NCBI GenBank assembly: GCA_947474205.1
Contig: CANJIC010000007.1
Coordinates: 1 to 19,333 of the forward strand
Reading direction: 5' to 3'
DNA: 19,333 bases
Origin: Planctomycetaceae bacterium
GTDB lineage: Bacteria; Planctomycetota; Phycisphaerae; Phycisphaerales; SM1A02
Shown: one piece after another, positions 6,394-13,839 of the stretch
Layout: every line of letters starts with the position of its first letter
Position numbering within the stretch: the first letter of the stretch is position 1
The notes under the pieces: model-generated
The model's input: only the letters and a program-made list of their open reading frames with translations
Databases searched by the model: none
Told to the model about the DNA's origin: nothing
Position numbers and translations under genes: made by a program

Positions 6394-7881
6394 CTAGAAC
6401 TTGCCCGGCGCGCCCGCCCCACCGTTCACTGGAATAACCAAGTCGCCCTCTGGTCCACCGCTAGAAGGCGCCCCTTGCGTCGGGGAATTTTTATTTGCAG
6501 GAAGCGTCAATGCTGGTCGTGACGTAACTCCTGCGCCTCCCTTAGATCCACTATTGGCATCCATTTGATCACGCAAGGCGTTCGCCGCCTGCGCCGCGCT
6601 TAGCGAAAACACCATTACACAACCTTCCGTTGTCACATCGCTCATTGGGTGCTTCATAGACCACTCATGCACCACGGAGCCGCCTTTCATCTCTAAATCC
6701 GCGCTCGCAATGCGAATTGTTTGAAGCCGTTTCTTGGCGCTTTTATACTCATCCGTATTCGCTAATTCACCAAATTTCTTTAAATCAAACCCGCCTTGCA
6801 GATCTGTCTGACTCGTCATCATGTCTCCCAGAAACAAACGGCCCGCAATGTTGGCGTTATCTTTTGCCTCATCCAAAGCCACGTCAGCAAGATCTTGATC
6901 TTCACGAATTGGCGTTGCTTGTCCAAATGTCACCAATACAACTTCCCCATTTTCATCTGTCCGCATCTGTGCGCCTTGGGTATAAAGAAGATCAGTTTCC
7001 CCAAGCGCCTTCGCCCAAGCACTGATTGATTCACCGGGGATTTCTTGTGGGGCTTTCCCTTTGCCTAAAAGTGCCCTAGTCAATTCGCCTGACTTGGTGT
7101 TGTAAATCAGTATCACGGCAACACTGCCCTTCTTACCAATTTCGATCGACTCAAACATGCGATACACCTGAGCGCCGGCGATCTCTGCTCGGGAAAATAA
7201 CGCGGCGGCCTCCTGGAAGTTCTTTTGTATTACCAGGTCTAAGGATTTCTTACGTACTTCTTCTGCGTTTTTATTGACCGACTCAAGCTTGGAGGTAGCG
7301 TCAACATCTTGACCGGCATCTGCGGTTCCAAGACCTCGTTTATTCAATTCCTTATTCACCTCGTCTTGTAAAATCAAAATTGCTTTATCCATAAGAGATT
7401 TTGGAAACACCAAGTCTTGCGCAGTTTCGGGCAATGCAATTTGACCGACAGATCCGCTCTTTAACATCTTCGCCATTTCAACCTGCAAATGATTTCCCAT
7501 GGACTCAGCCAGCTTTTGTTTCGCATCTAGCAGGGCAAGCATGAACGCCCACTGGCGCGCGTCATCAAAGCCGTTCTTGCGGCCTTCAACCGCGAATGTC
7601 TCGGATCCGATAGCGACAAAAATGCCATTCTTCTGGTCGAACCCTTCTTTCAGTTTTCGCAATTCAAGGAATTCTCGCGCTTGCTTTTTCGCATCCTTCG
7701 CTTTTTCGCCAATTCCAAACTTTGGATCGACCTGCACCAACTCCACAACAACGCCGCCAGCTGTGGGAATCGCTTCGGGCGCCTGCGCCATACTTGCTGC
7801 CGCCAACATGCATGATGCCCAAATGCCGATGACAACACATTGTAAAGTCTGCGTTCTTTTATTTTTGTAATTACGTTTCAT
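6394..7881 (-). CDS. Exported protein of unknown function, paralogue of the N-terminal half of the next gene upstream
   Basis: About 495 residues. The ATG at 7881 is chosen over 7893 because GGAG lies six bases upstream of it. The signal peptide ends near SMAQA. The body aligns by eye to residues 60-260 of the 756-residue protein at 7957-10227. Shared elements are a block with FDDARQWAFMLALLDAKQKLAESM against SRQKAFDIALSSARESAARFLS, a strand AVILIYNTKSGEL against AVVGVYFTKYADL, and the segment TQGAQMRTDENGEVVLVTFGQA against TYGTRYLTDEQGKFRLVAISQA. The C-terminal 70 residues are Gly/Ser/Pro-rich and probably disordered. It may be a DUF6844-type protein, from memory only. It lies between the FlgT-like protein and the CsgG-like protease with short gaps (75 and 28 bases) and is probably co-transcribed with them. 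No catalytic motif is visible. Confidence 0.8.
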   Translation of the reverse strand: MKRNYKNKRTQTLQCVVIGIWASCMLAAASMAQAPEAIPTAGGVVVELVQVDPKFGIGEKAKDAKKQAREFLELRKLKEGFDQKNGIFVAIGSETFAVEGRKNGFDDARQWAFMLALLDAKQKLAESMGNHLQVEMAKMLKSGSVGQIALPETAQDLVFPKSLMDKAILILQDEVNKELNKRGLGTADAGQDVDATSKLESVNKNAEEVRKKSLDLVIQKNFQEAAALFSRAEIAGAQVYRMFESIEIGKKGSVAVILIYNTKSGELTRALLGKGKAPQEIPGESISAWAKALGETDLLYTQGAQMRTDENGEVVLVTFGQATPIREDQDLADVALDEAKDNANIAGRLFLGDMMTSQTDLQGGFDLKKFGELANTDEYKSAKKRLQTIRIASADLEMKGGSVVHEWSMKHPMSDVTTEGCVMVFSLSAAQAANALRDQMDANSGSKGGAGVTSRPALTLPANKNSPTQGAPSSGGPEGDLVIPVNGGAGAPGKF

Positions 7882-7956
7882 AAAATGCTCCATTGGTTTG
7901 TAAAAAGTTTGAAATTTAATTTTGGAAATATAAAAAAGTCATAGAGCGCGGTATCC

Positions 7957-10227
7957 CTACTCTGCTGGAACCGCCTCCGAAACGCCAATTTGAATTAAAT
8001 CAATATCCCCTTCAATTACTTTCGCCTTGGCAATTCCATCTTTTATCAGGATCACTTCTATCACAGCGACCTTGTCTCGATCGACCAAAAGTTTACCCCC
8101 AACTTCAATCGATATTGGGGTTTCTATTTTAAATCGAGCTCCAATCTTAATCTTGGGGTGCTCCGCATCCAAAGTGATTTCTTTACCTGATATGCGGATC
8201 ATCCTGATTTGTTTTTCTTCAGTTTGTTTTTGAGCCAGTGTTGTCCCTAGAACGTTCTTCAAGCCTGCAACAAGTAAAGCGCATGCCCGGCTACAGGCCA
8301 ACTCCGCCGGAGCCATGCTGATCTCGGCTGGGTCTTTCATGTCTTTGCCTGCCCGCACCATCACTATTTCACGCCCAAGTAATTTCACATTGGCGGTTTG
8401 TTGCCAAGCGGTTTCATTGGTTGCGACATTTACAAGACGACACTGGATATTGGCTAGTGCCACGTCTTTGCTTTGGACGTTCTCTGGCTGCGGGCCAGAC
8501 TCGCCTGTGAATTCGATGTGATCAATTTGAACAAGCAGCGCAAAATCCGCGGACAGCTCATGGCCAAGTTTGATTAATTCCATTTCATCAAGTCGCCCCT
8601 GCTGGGCTCGTTCCTTTAATTTGTTGCGCATGTCGCTTAACTGACTATTATTGGCTTCATCAAGAACTTGGTACTTGTTTGAAGTCAACAACGTTTGCTC
8701 TAGCGCGCGCTCCACCAATTGCGCGTACTCATTTGGGTTTTGCGGTTGCCCTGCCACCTTGACCGCGCCAGAGGCAACAATTGCTGGCAACACAACTATC
8801 GTGGGCGATAAACCAAAGCGCGGATTATTAGGATCAAAGCGCACCATATTGGCGCAAATCCGCACATCAACACTGTCATTTACGCCAGGCTTGCTTTCGA
8901 GCACCGCATACGAATGCACAAAGCCATTGGCAAAACTACCGCCGCGCATGCTCTGATCCACACTCGCCTCCGCCATTTTTTGTACGTCTTGATTGACTGA
9001 TTTTGTGGCTTCTTTATATTTCTTTTCTAACACACTACCAACCTCGATCATTGCACCCTCTTGACGGATTGCTTCAAAAAGCGCGCGTTCGATAGCTTCG
9101 GACTCATTGCGGCCAACGCCAGCGACTTGCACTGATCGAATAAATTTCACCATGTTGTCAGGAACGGCAGGACAACCAACTTGGGGTGGCGAGTTGATCG
9201 TATTTAAATCCGCAATCGATTTATCCAACACATATGCCGCAATGCAAATCCTGCCCGCATTAGGATCATTGATGATTCTGGTGCCAACCAATACGGCAGA
9301 AATTTGATCTTGAGCACTCGCCGTAATGTGATCTTTCAATTGCTTCACGTCGCTCAATTCGGCAGGCAAATCCTGTATCCGTTTGCTCTGAAGCAATGCT
9401 TTACTGAACGAATTGCATACAACCGAAGTTGCATCAGCCACTACAAGTTGAGTTTGTGCGTCCTGCCTTGAGACATCACATGCTGCGTCTTCAAGAGCAT
9501 CGGAGCCCTGACCAGCTGCTTGACTGATAGCGACAAGGCGAAACTTGCCCTGCTCATCAGTTAAATAACGCGTTCCATAAGTACGTGAAAGCGTCGCATC
9601 ATCCAATCCCTCAAACCATTTTTTTAATGTATGTTCTGAATCAATATTTGCATTTACATGCGATAAATCAGCGTATTTTGTGAAATACACTCCCACCACC
9701 GCAACCATGGCCTGGTCACCAACAATTATTTCAAAGGTCTGCTGAGCAGAGAAACCAACTAACGCGACTTGCGCGGCGATCTCTGACACTTTTTGCAATT
9801 CTTGTTCAAGTTTGAAGGCTTGATTGTCGGCAACGCCCGTCAATGCCTTGGCAAGTTCTAGGTTGCCAATCACTTGCGTTAAATCCTTTTTGGCAATGAT
9901 CGAAGCGCTGATCTCTGCGCTTAGAAATCTTGCGGCGCTTTCACGAGCGCTCGAAAGAGCTATGTCAAACGCCTTTTGGCGCGAGATAAAATACATCTGA
10001 CTTCCAGGGGCGCTACCTACCGAGGCGTACTCGACGACAACCAATCGATTCTGTTTTGAGTCCCAGCCCTGCGTAAGACTATTAGATTTCAAGTGCGCAT
10101 TGACCTGGCCTTGAATTTCTTTCCTTAGGTCTTGCGTGATCGCAGAGCGGGCGTGCGTTGCCATGCAAAAAATGAAACTCATAATGACCACAGAAGTTCG
10201 CAGTAGTCGAATGGACATAAGTGACAT
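7957..10227 (-). CDS. Exported FlgT-like / CsgG-fold multidomain protein
   Basis: 756 residues; ATG at 10227 with AGGAG about seven bases upstream. The signal peptide runs to about residue 28 (ATHARSA). Residues 60-340 form a domain shared with the gene immediately downstream. Residues 366-460 look like a FlgT-N / LPP20-like domain (VQVAGVGRNESEAIERALFEAI). Residues 475-665 look like a CsgG/TolB-N domain (YQVLDEANNSQLSDM, then ELSADFALLVQIDHIEF and TNETAWQQTANVKLLG). Residues 670-750 are strand-rich (KIKIGARFKIETPISIEVGG), like the small C-terminal barrel of FlgT. In Vibrio, FlgT has this N-M-C order and builds the H ring of the flagellar motor. No flagellar genes occur here, so another envelope ring or scaffold is more likely. 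Assignments rest on motif patterns only. Confidence 0.8.
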   Translation of the reverse strand: MSLMSIRLLRTSVVIMSFIFCMATHARSAITQDLRKEIQGQVNAHLKSNSLTQGWDSKQNRLVVVEYASVGSAPGSQMYFISRQKAFDIALSSARESAARFLSAEISASIIAKKDLTQVIGNLELAKALTGVADNQAFKLEQELQKVSEIAAQVALVGFSAQQTFEIIVGDQAMVAVVGVYFTKYADLSHVNANIDSEHTLKKWFEGLDDATLSRTYGTRYLTDEQGKFRLVAISQAAGQGSDALEDAACDVSRQDAQTQLVVADATSVVCNSFSKALLQSKRIQDLPAELSDVKQLKDHITASAQDQISAVLVGTRIINDPNAGRICIAAYVLDKSIADLNTINSPPQVGCPAVPDNMVKFIRSVQVAGVGRNESEAIERALFEAIRQEGAMIEVGSVLEKKYKEATKSVNQDVQKMAEASVDQSMRGGSFANGFVHSYAVLESKPGVNDSVDVRICANMVRFDPNNPRFGLSPTIVVLPAIVASGAVKVAGQPQNPNEYAQLVERALEQTLLTSNKYQVLDEANNSQLSDMRNKLKERAQQGRLDEMELIKLGHELSADFALLVQIDHIEFTGESGPQPENVQSKDVALANIQCRLVNVATNETAWQQTANVKLLGREIVMVRAGKDMKDPAEISMAPAELACSRACALLVAGLKNVLGTTLAQKQTEEKQIRMIRISGKEITLDAEHPKIKIGARFKIETPISIEVGGKLLVDRDKVAVIEVILIKDGIAKAKVIEGDIDLIQIGVSEAVPAE

Positions 10228-10252
10228 GGTTGACTCCTAAAAGCGATGAGAA

Positions 10253-10271
10253 GGGAGTTTCTAAACTTCCC
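10253..10271. promoter_or_regulatory. Inverted repeat / hairpin in the leader of the FlgT-like gene
   Basis: On the minus strand GGGAAGTT-TAGA-AACTCCC can pair as a seven-base-pair stem with one bulged A and a four-base loop, ending about 26 bases before the start codon and just upstream of the AGGAG site. It has no T-run, so it is not a standard terminator. It may be an operator or a leader hairpin affecting translation, or it may be chance. Confidence 0.3.
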
Positions 10272-10403
10272 ACGCAAGCGATCTCCTTACCTAACTTGAC
10301 GGAGAATTATCCCCTATTTGCAAGATATTGGAAACATGGTAATTCGTGCAAAATCAGGCTGGAATTATGGAGAAACCAGGAAGCGGGAAATTCAGACCAT
10401 GAA

Positions 10404-11147
10404 TCACTCCTTGGTATTCACGCCCTGCTTAATCAATTCAACGATTGCGTTATTGACGACTTTAATTGCGTGTGACTGCACTGGAGTGTCATAACTAAAC
10501 ATGCCAGCATCATCTACAACCGTAATTGACCATAAAATACTGCCGTTGCTAATATTGATTGCCCTGACCGAAAATCCGACAATAGTATTGCAGTCAGGCT
10601 CAGTTTTTTTATTGCCTTGATCACCTCCTGAATAACCGCCGTCGTAACCGCCAGAAGATGTCATGTAAACTTGCCCACCCCCAACGTACATAAAACTACT
10701 GCCGCCGCCACTGCGATAAGAACGGTCCATTCTTCCTTGCTGATAAACTTGGACTTTTCCCAAAATTAAGATATCCGCATCAAGCAACTTCGCTAGCTTG
10801 GCCGCGCCTTTGTCACTACCACTAGATTTTAAAAATGACTGCATTTCAGATTCATTCAAAACGTCATTGATGCGCTGCCGCTCTATGACTGGCCAACCCA
10901 ACTGGACTATTGATGTTTGGAAGGCTTCGGAAACTTGAAGCCCGGCAGTGCTAACACCAGTTTGGTTTTCGAATGGCTTTATCACTATCGCCCGAGGACA
11001 ATAGGTTTTACCCGCTGGCGAAATGCTTATGGATTGATTCACGCACCCTATGAGATTTAGAATCACCAAACTTGAATACAAAAATGTAGCCAGTCGCTTA
11101 TAAAAGCAAAGAAAATTTTTGGCGACCATTAATTCATGGTACCGCAT
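10404..11147 (-). CDS. CsgG-like lipoprotein with Gly/Ser/Tyr-rich insertion
   Basis: 247 residues with a lipobox L32-I-G-C35. The start is taken at ATG 11147; ATG 11129 is equally possible and neither has a clear ribosome site. The mature part has the CsgG/TolB-N pattern: PRAIVIKPFENQTG, the segment GWPVIERQRINDVLNESEMQ, and DADILILGKVQVYQQG, closing with SNGSILWSITVVDDAG. It is plainly paralogous to the lipoprotein at 16311-16925 (same GWPVIER and VLNESEMQ blocks). It differs by an inserted segment of about 40 residues (around 150-190) rich in Gly, Ser and Tyr with repeated GGG/SGGY, in the position between the ligand-facing strands. CsgG forms an outer-membrane pore in curli export; here only the fold is supported, not secretion. 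It is probably outer-membrane anchored. Confidence 0.82.
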   Translation of the reverse strand: MRYHELMVAKNFLCFYKRLATFLYSSLVILNLIGCVNQSISISPAGKTYCPRAIVIKPFENQTGVSTAGLQVSEAFQTSIVQLGWPVIERQRINDVLNESEMQSFLKSSGSDKGAAKLAKLLDADILILGKVQVYQQGRMDRSYRSGGGSSFMYVGGGQVYMTSSGGYDGGYSGGDQGNKKTEPDCNTIVGFSVRAINISNGSILWSITVVDDAGMFSYDTPVQSHAIKVVNNAIVELIKQGVNTKE

Positions 11148-11218
11148 TTATAAGGCTTACCCAAGCACGTTTACAGAACCATCAAGGCGACCTGAACCTA
11201 TGCGATTTTATTTATCTG

Positions 11219-11821
11219 TTAAAAACCAATTGCGGGCTTGGAACCTTGTTTTGAAATCTTAATTGATTCTTCCCAAGGAGTATTGCCCGTTGCCGTATCC
11301 GTAAGAGACATTTGGAAAGCAAATGTTGACTGCTTTGTGTTGCCTACGCTCGCACGAACTTCTAATATTTTACAGGTCAGGGTGAATTTCGGCATGACTG
11401 GCATTTCGGTGCCTTTGCCGTTTTTAAATTCCTCCATCTCCTTAGCAGACTTGGCCATTGGATCCTCAGCCTTACCGCCCAATCCCACAATATTACTTAC
11501 TGTAACCTTTCCCGATTTAAGCAAAGCAACACGAATATCCTTGATAAGAAGATCCGTGTCAAATTGATCGGTGGTGTCATTGATGATTCTGCTAATACCT
11601 AATACAGCTTTGTTCTTGTTCGAATATTCAGCAAAGACTCCAGATGTTGTCATGCTTTGGACAAGTTTGGTGGCGGCTTCGTTGAAGTCTTGAATATCAA
11701 CTTGTCCAACAGTGGTGATTAACTCGGTTCCGCCCGAATTAATTTTTCGTGCGGGGGTTCCGCAGGCGCACAAAATAGATACACCGACTAACGAGATGAA
11801 TAATTTATTAACTTGAAGCAT
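11219..11821 (-). CDS. LpoB-like lipoprotein (penicillin-binding-protein-activator family)
   Basis: 200 residues from ATG 11821, supported by AAGGA eight bases upstream; an in-frame extension would overlap the YcfL-like gene and lacks a site. The lipobox ends at C20 (ILCAC). The mature sequence shows the LpoB / TIGR02722-type pattern: FNEAATKLVQSM, then AVLGISRIINDTTDQFDTDLL, a strand PKFTLTCKILEVRASVGN, and the closing FAFQMSLTDTATGNTPWEESIKI. In E. coli LpoB is an outer-membrane lipoprotein that activates PBP1b and lies next to ycfL; the same neighbour is found here. The long disordered Pro-rich spacer of E. coli LpoB is missing, and no PBP1b is in view, so activation of a PBP is not implied. 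A paralogue lies at 17079-17735. Confidence 0.82.
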   Translation of the reverse strand: MLQVNKLFISLVGVSILCACGTPARKINSGGTELITTVGQVDIQDFNEAATKLVQSMTTSGVFAEYSNKNKAVLGISRIINDTTDQFDTDLLIKDIRVALLKSGKVTVSNIVGLGGKAEDPMAKSAKEMEEFKNGKGTEMPVMPKFTLTCKILEVRASVGNTKQSTFAFQMSLTDTATGNTPWEESIKISKQGSKPAIGF

Positions 11822-11846
11822 GGTGAATTTCCTTGCAATAAATGGG

Positions 11847-12272
11847 TTATTGTGAAAGCGGAAGATTGGTATCACTTAACTGAAGGCGCCACGTTGACGC
11901 GGTAGAATTTGGTGCAATTGAATTAAGAATGATTGTTTCTTGGGGCATGATTCTTTGCGTTTGCCACGAGTCGCCAATGCTATCCACATGCATGCCCCCA
12001 GGAGTGAGCCATTCAAATCGATATGAAAAACTTTGCGCACTGGACTGGTTACTAAACACTGAAACTTGCACCCGTTTTTGATCGCCGTTGACAATGTCCT
12101 CATGCACATCAGTAACATTGGCTTTGTAATTCAACCATCCATTGGTCACCACTTGTTGAAATCCCGGCGACCCAGGGCGACCATTAGGCACCGGCACGAC
12201 AGAATTCACAGTATTGCATGCGACCATAATCGGGAAAATATTGCAAAGAATTAAACTGCGAATCAGTTTCAT
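11847..12272 (-). CDS. YcfL / DUF1425-family lipoprotein
   Basis: 141 residues. The signal sequence ends at C19 (IMVAC), a slightly atypical lipobox. The mature domain carries the DUF1425 pattern: a strand KRVQVSVFSNQSSAQSFSYRFEWLTPGGM, then a Trp in DSWQTQRIMPQE, and a final APNSTASTWRLQLSD. This is the immunoglobulin-like layout of E. coli YcfL, whose function is not established. The start lies two bases after the COG3014-like stop and its stop lies 25 bases before the LpoB-like start, so the three are almost certainly one operon. The YcfL-LpoB order is the same as in E. coli. Confidence 0.82.
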   Translation of the reverse strand: MKLIRSLILCNIFPIMVACNTVNSVVPVPNGRPGSPGFQQVVTNGWLNYKANVTDVHEDIVNGDQKRVQVSVFSNQSSAQSFSYRFEWLTPGGMHVDSIGDSWQTQRIMPQETIILNSIAPNSTASTWRLQLSDTNLPLSQ

Positions 12273-12274
12273 AA

Positions 12275-13747
12275 TTATTTGGACGACCCTGGTTTGATAG
12301 CAAACATCATAACGGACGGCTTTGTTCCGGCATTCACAGTTCGAATCCGTACCACAGAGACAGCCTCATCGGGAACTTTGACCGTTATAGCCTGTCCGTC
12401 AGACATGCGAATAGATATGTCCCCCGAAGCTGGACGGTCAACTCGTGCCCACAAAACTCGTTTAGGCAAAGTGAGCCAACAACGCAAATCCGCTGAATTC
12501 GTAGCCGCTTGATACAGAGTGCCAGCCAAAGCCGCGTAACCCCCCCCACCAGCTTTCTGGGCGCCATAGGTGGCGAGAGCCTTTGTAGCACTTGAAACAA
12601 GAGTAGCCACAATGATTCCCGGTAAACGATGATTAAAATCCTGAGCAACTACGGCGTCCATATCTGTTAACAGCTCAGACTGAACAGCTTTCTCTAAATT
12701 AACCGTAAACGCTGTTACCGAAGGCTCTTTATGAATTTCAAGTACTGGGAAAGCGGCGCCGACATATGGAACTTCTTTTATGCCAAGCGGAATATCTAAA
12801 CGGAACTCTTTAAGAGACGGTGCTCTGCCAGCCTCTACAAATATAAACACACTTTTTGTGGACTTCTTACCCGTGATAATTGACTCCATTAATGCGACAT
12901 CATTCTTAACTAAATCCGATGCCGGCGGAACAAGCATTTCTGCCGCGTGCTTAAAGTCATTCTTTGATTGCTCCCATTTAGATTGCGTACCCATCGCAAG
13001 TCCATTGACTGCACGCAAATAAACCGCATAGGGAATTTCATAATTAGCATAAGCCCGCATATCTCGGACCGTTCCGTATTGCTTATCCATTTCCGTAGTG
13101 AATTTCTTGTCCTTTAATGTACTTTGAATGTCATAGCCTTTGTCTTTTCCTTGACCTGCCATAACTTTTTGTTCTTCATCAATCTGCGCATTATCTTTTT
13201 TAATATAATCCGTCCACTTATTGGCGCGGTTAAATTCTATATTTGCCTTATCCGCTTGTTGTGGCTCGACAGCAAAGTAATTCAAGGCCTGATATGTATT
13301 CATCATGATACGGTCATACGAAGTGCCACGGTAGGTTCTGGTTGTTTGATTGGTGGTGGCTGCGGCTAGTTCCTCTGTCACTTTAGTTTCAGCAACATCA
13401 CCGTAATATGGAATAACCGTTTCATAAACACTCTGATAGGTTGCAATACTGCCTTTATAATTCCCAGCAATTTGCTGAATATTAGCCCCGTCAAGATTAA
13501 ATACCACCCCGTTGATTGGCGCATCAGGCTTGCCGTCTCCATCTTTGTCTTGAAGCGTGTACTCCGACAATAATGGTTTTATAGCAGTCTCAGATTTTAA
13601 ATAATCTCCTTTGTCAAAATCTTGCATGACCGGTCCCATTTTGGAGTTATGACTCGCACACCCAACAAGGCCGATAAACAACAATCCGTACGCAAAGAAG
13701 GCTTTGAATAAAATTTTAGTATTTTTTGTCAAATTGATTTCAAACAT
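12275..13747 (-). CDS. COG3014-type TPR-like lipoprotein
   Basis: 490 residues with a lipobox L27-V-G-C30. ATG 13747 is preceded by AAAGGA nine bases upstream. The N-terminal half (residues 38-290) is helical and repeat-like, with features I associate with COG3014: FDKGDYLKSETAIKPLLSE, then MMNTYQALNYFAVEPQQADKANIEFNRA, and MRAYANYEIPYAVYLRAVNG. The C-terminal half is strand-rich and contains SVFIFVEAGRAPSLKEFRLDIPLG, a hydrophobic stretch around 385-420 (ATLVSSATKALATYGAQKAGGGG) that could contact membrane, and LRCWLTLPKRVLWARVDRPASG. COG3014 genes commonly sit beside YcfL and LpoB genes, as here. The role is unknown; an outer-membrane-anchored scaffold is plausible. Confidence 0.8.
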   Translation of the reverse strand: MFEINLTKNTKILFKAFFAYGLLFIGLVGCASHNSKMGPVMQDFDKGDYLKSETAIKPLLSEYTLQDKDGDGKPDAPINGVVFNLDGANIQQIAGNYKGSIATYQSVYETVIPYYGDVAETKVTEELAAATTNQTTRTYRGTSYDRIMMNTYQALNYFAVEPQQADKANIEFNRANKWTDYIKKDNAQIDEEQKVMAGQGKDKGYDIQSTLKDKKFTTEMDKQYGTVRDMRAYANYEIPYAVYLRAVNGLAMGTQSKWEQSKNDFKHAAEMLVPPASDLVKNDVALMESIITGKKSTKSVFIFVEAGRAPSLKEFRLDIPLGIKEVPYVGAAFPVLEIHKEPSVTAFTVNLEKAVQSELLTDMDAVVAQDFNHRLPGIIVATLVSSATKALATYGAQKAGGGGYAALAGTLYQAATNSADLRCWLTLPKRVLWARVDRPASGDISIRMSDGQAITVKVPDEAVSVVRIRTVNAGTKPSVMMFAIKPGSSK

Positions 13748-13839
13748 GGGTGATTTTCCTTTTTAAAGAACTTAAGTTAGTTTTACACATTTAAAATAAC
13801 CATTATTTACGAATGGGCTATTTATTGCCAGAGTTTGTG

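Noticed and set aside
11219..11821. A true PBP1b activator (lpoB)
   Set aside because: Family resemblance and the YcfL neighbour are good, but the spacer is missing and no partner PBP is seen, so the gene symbol is not given.
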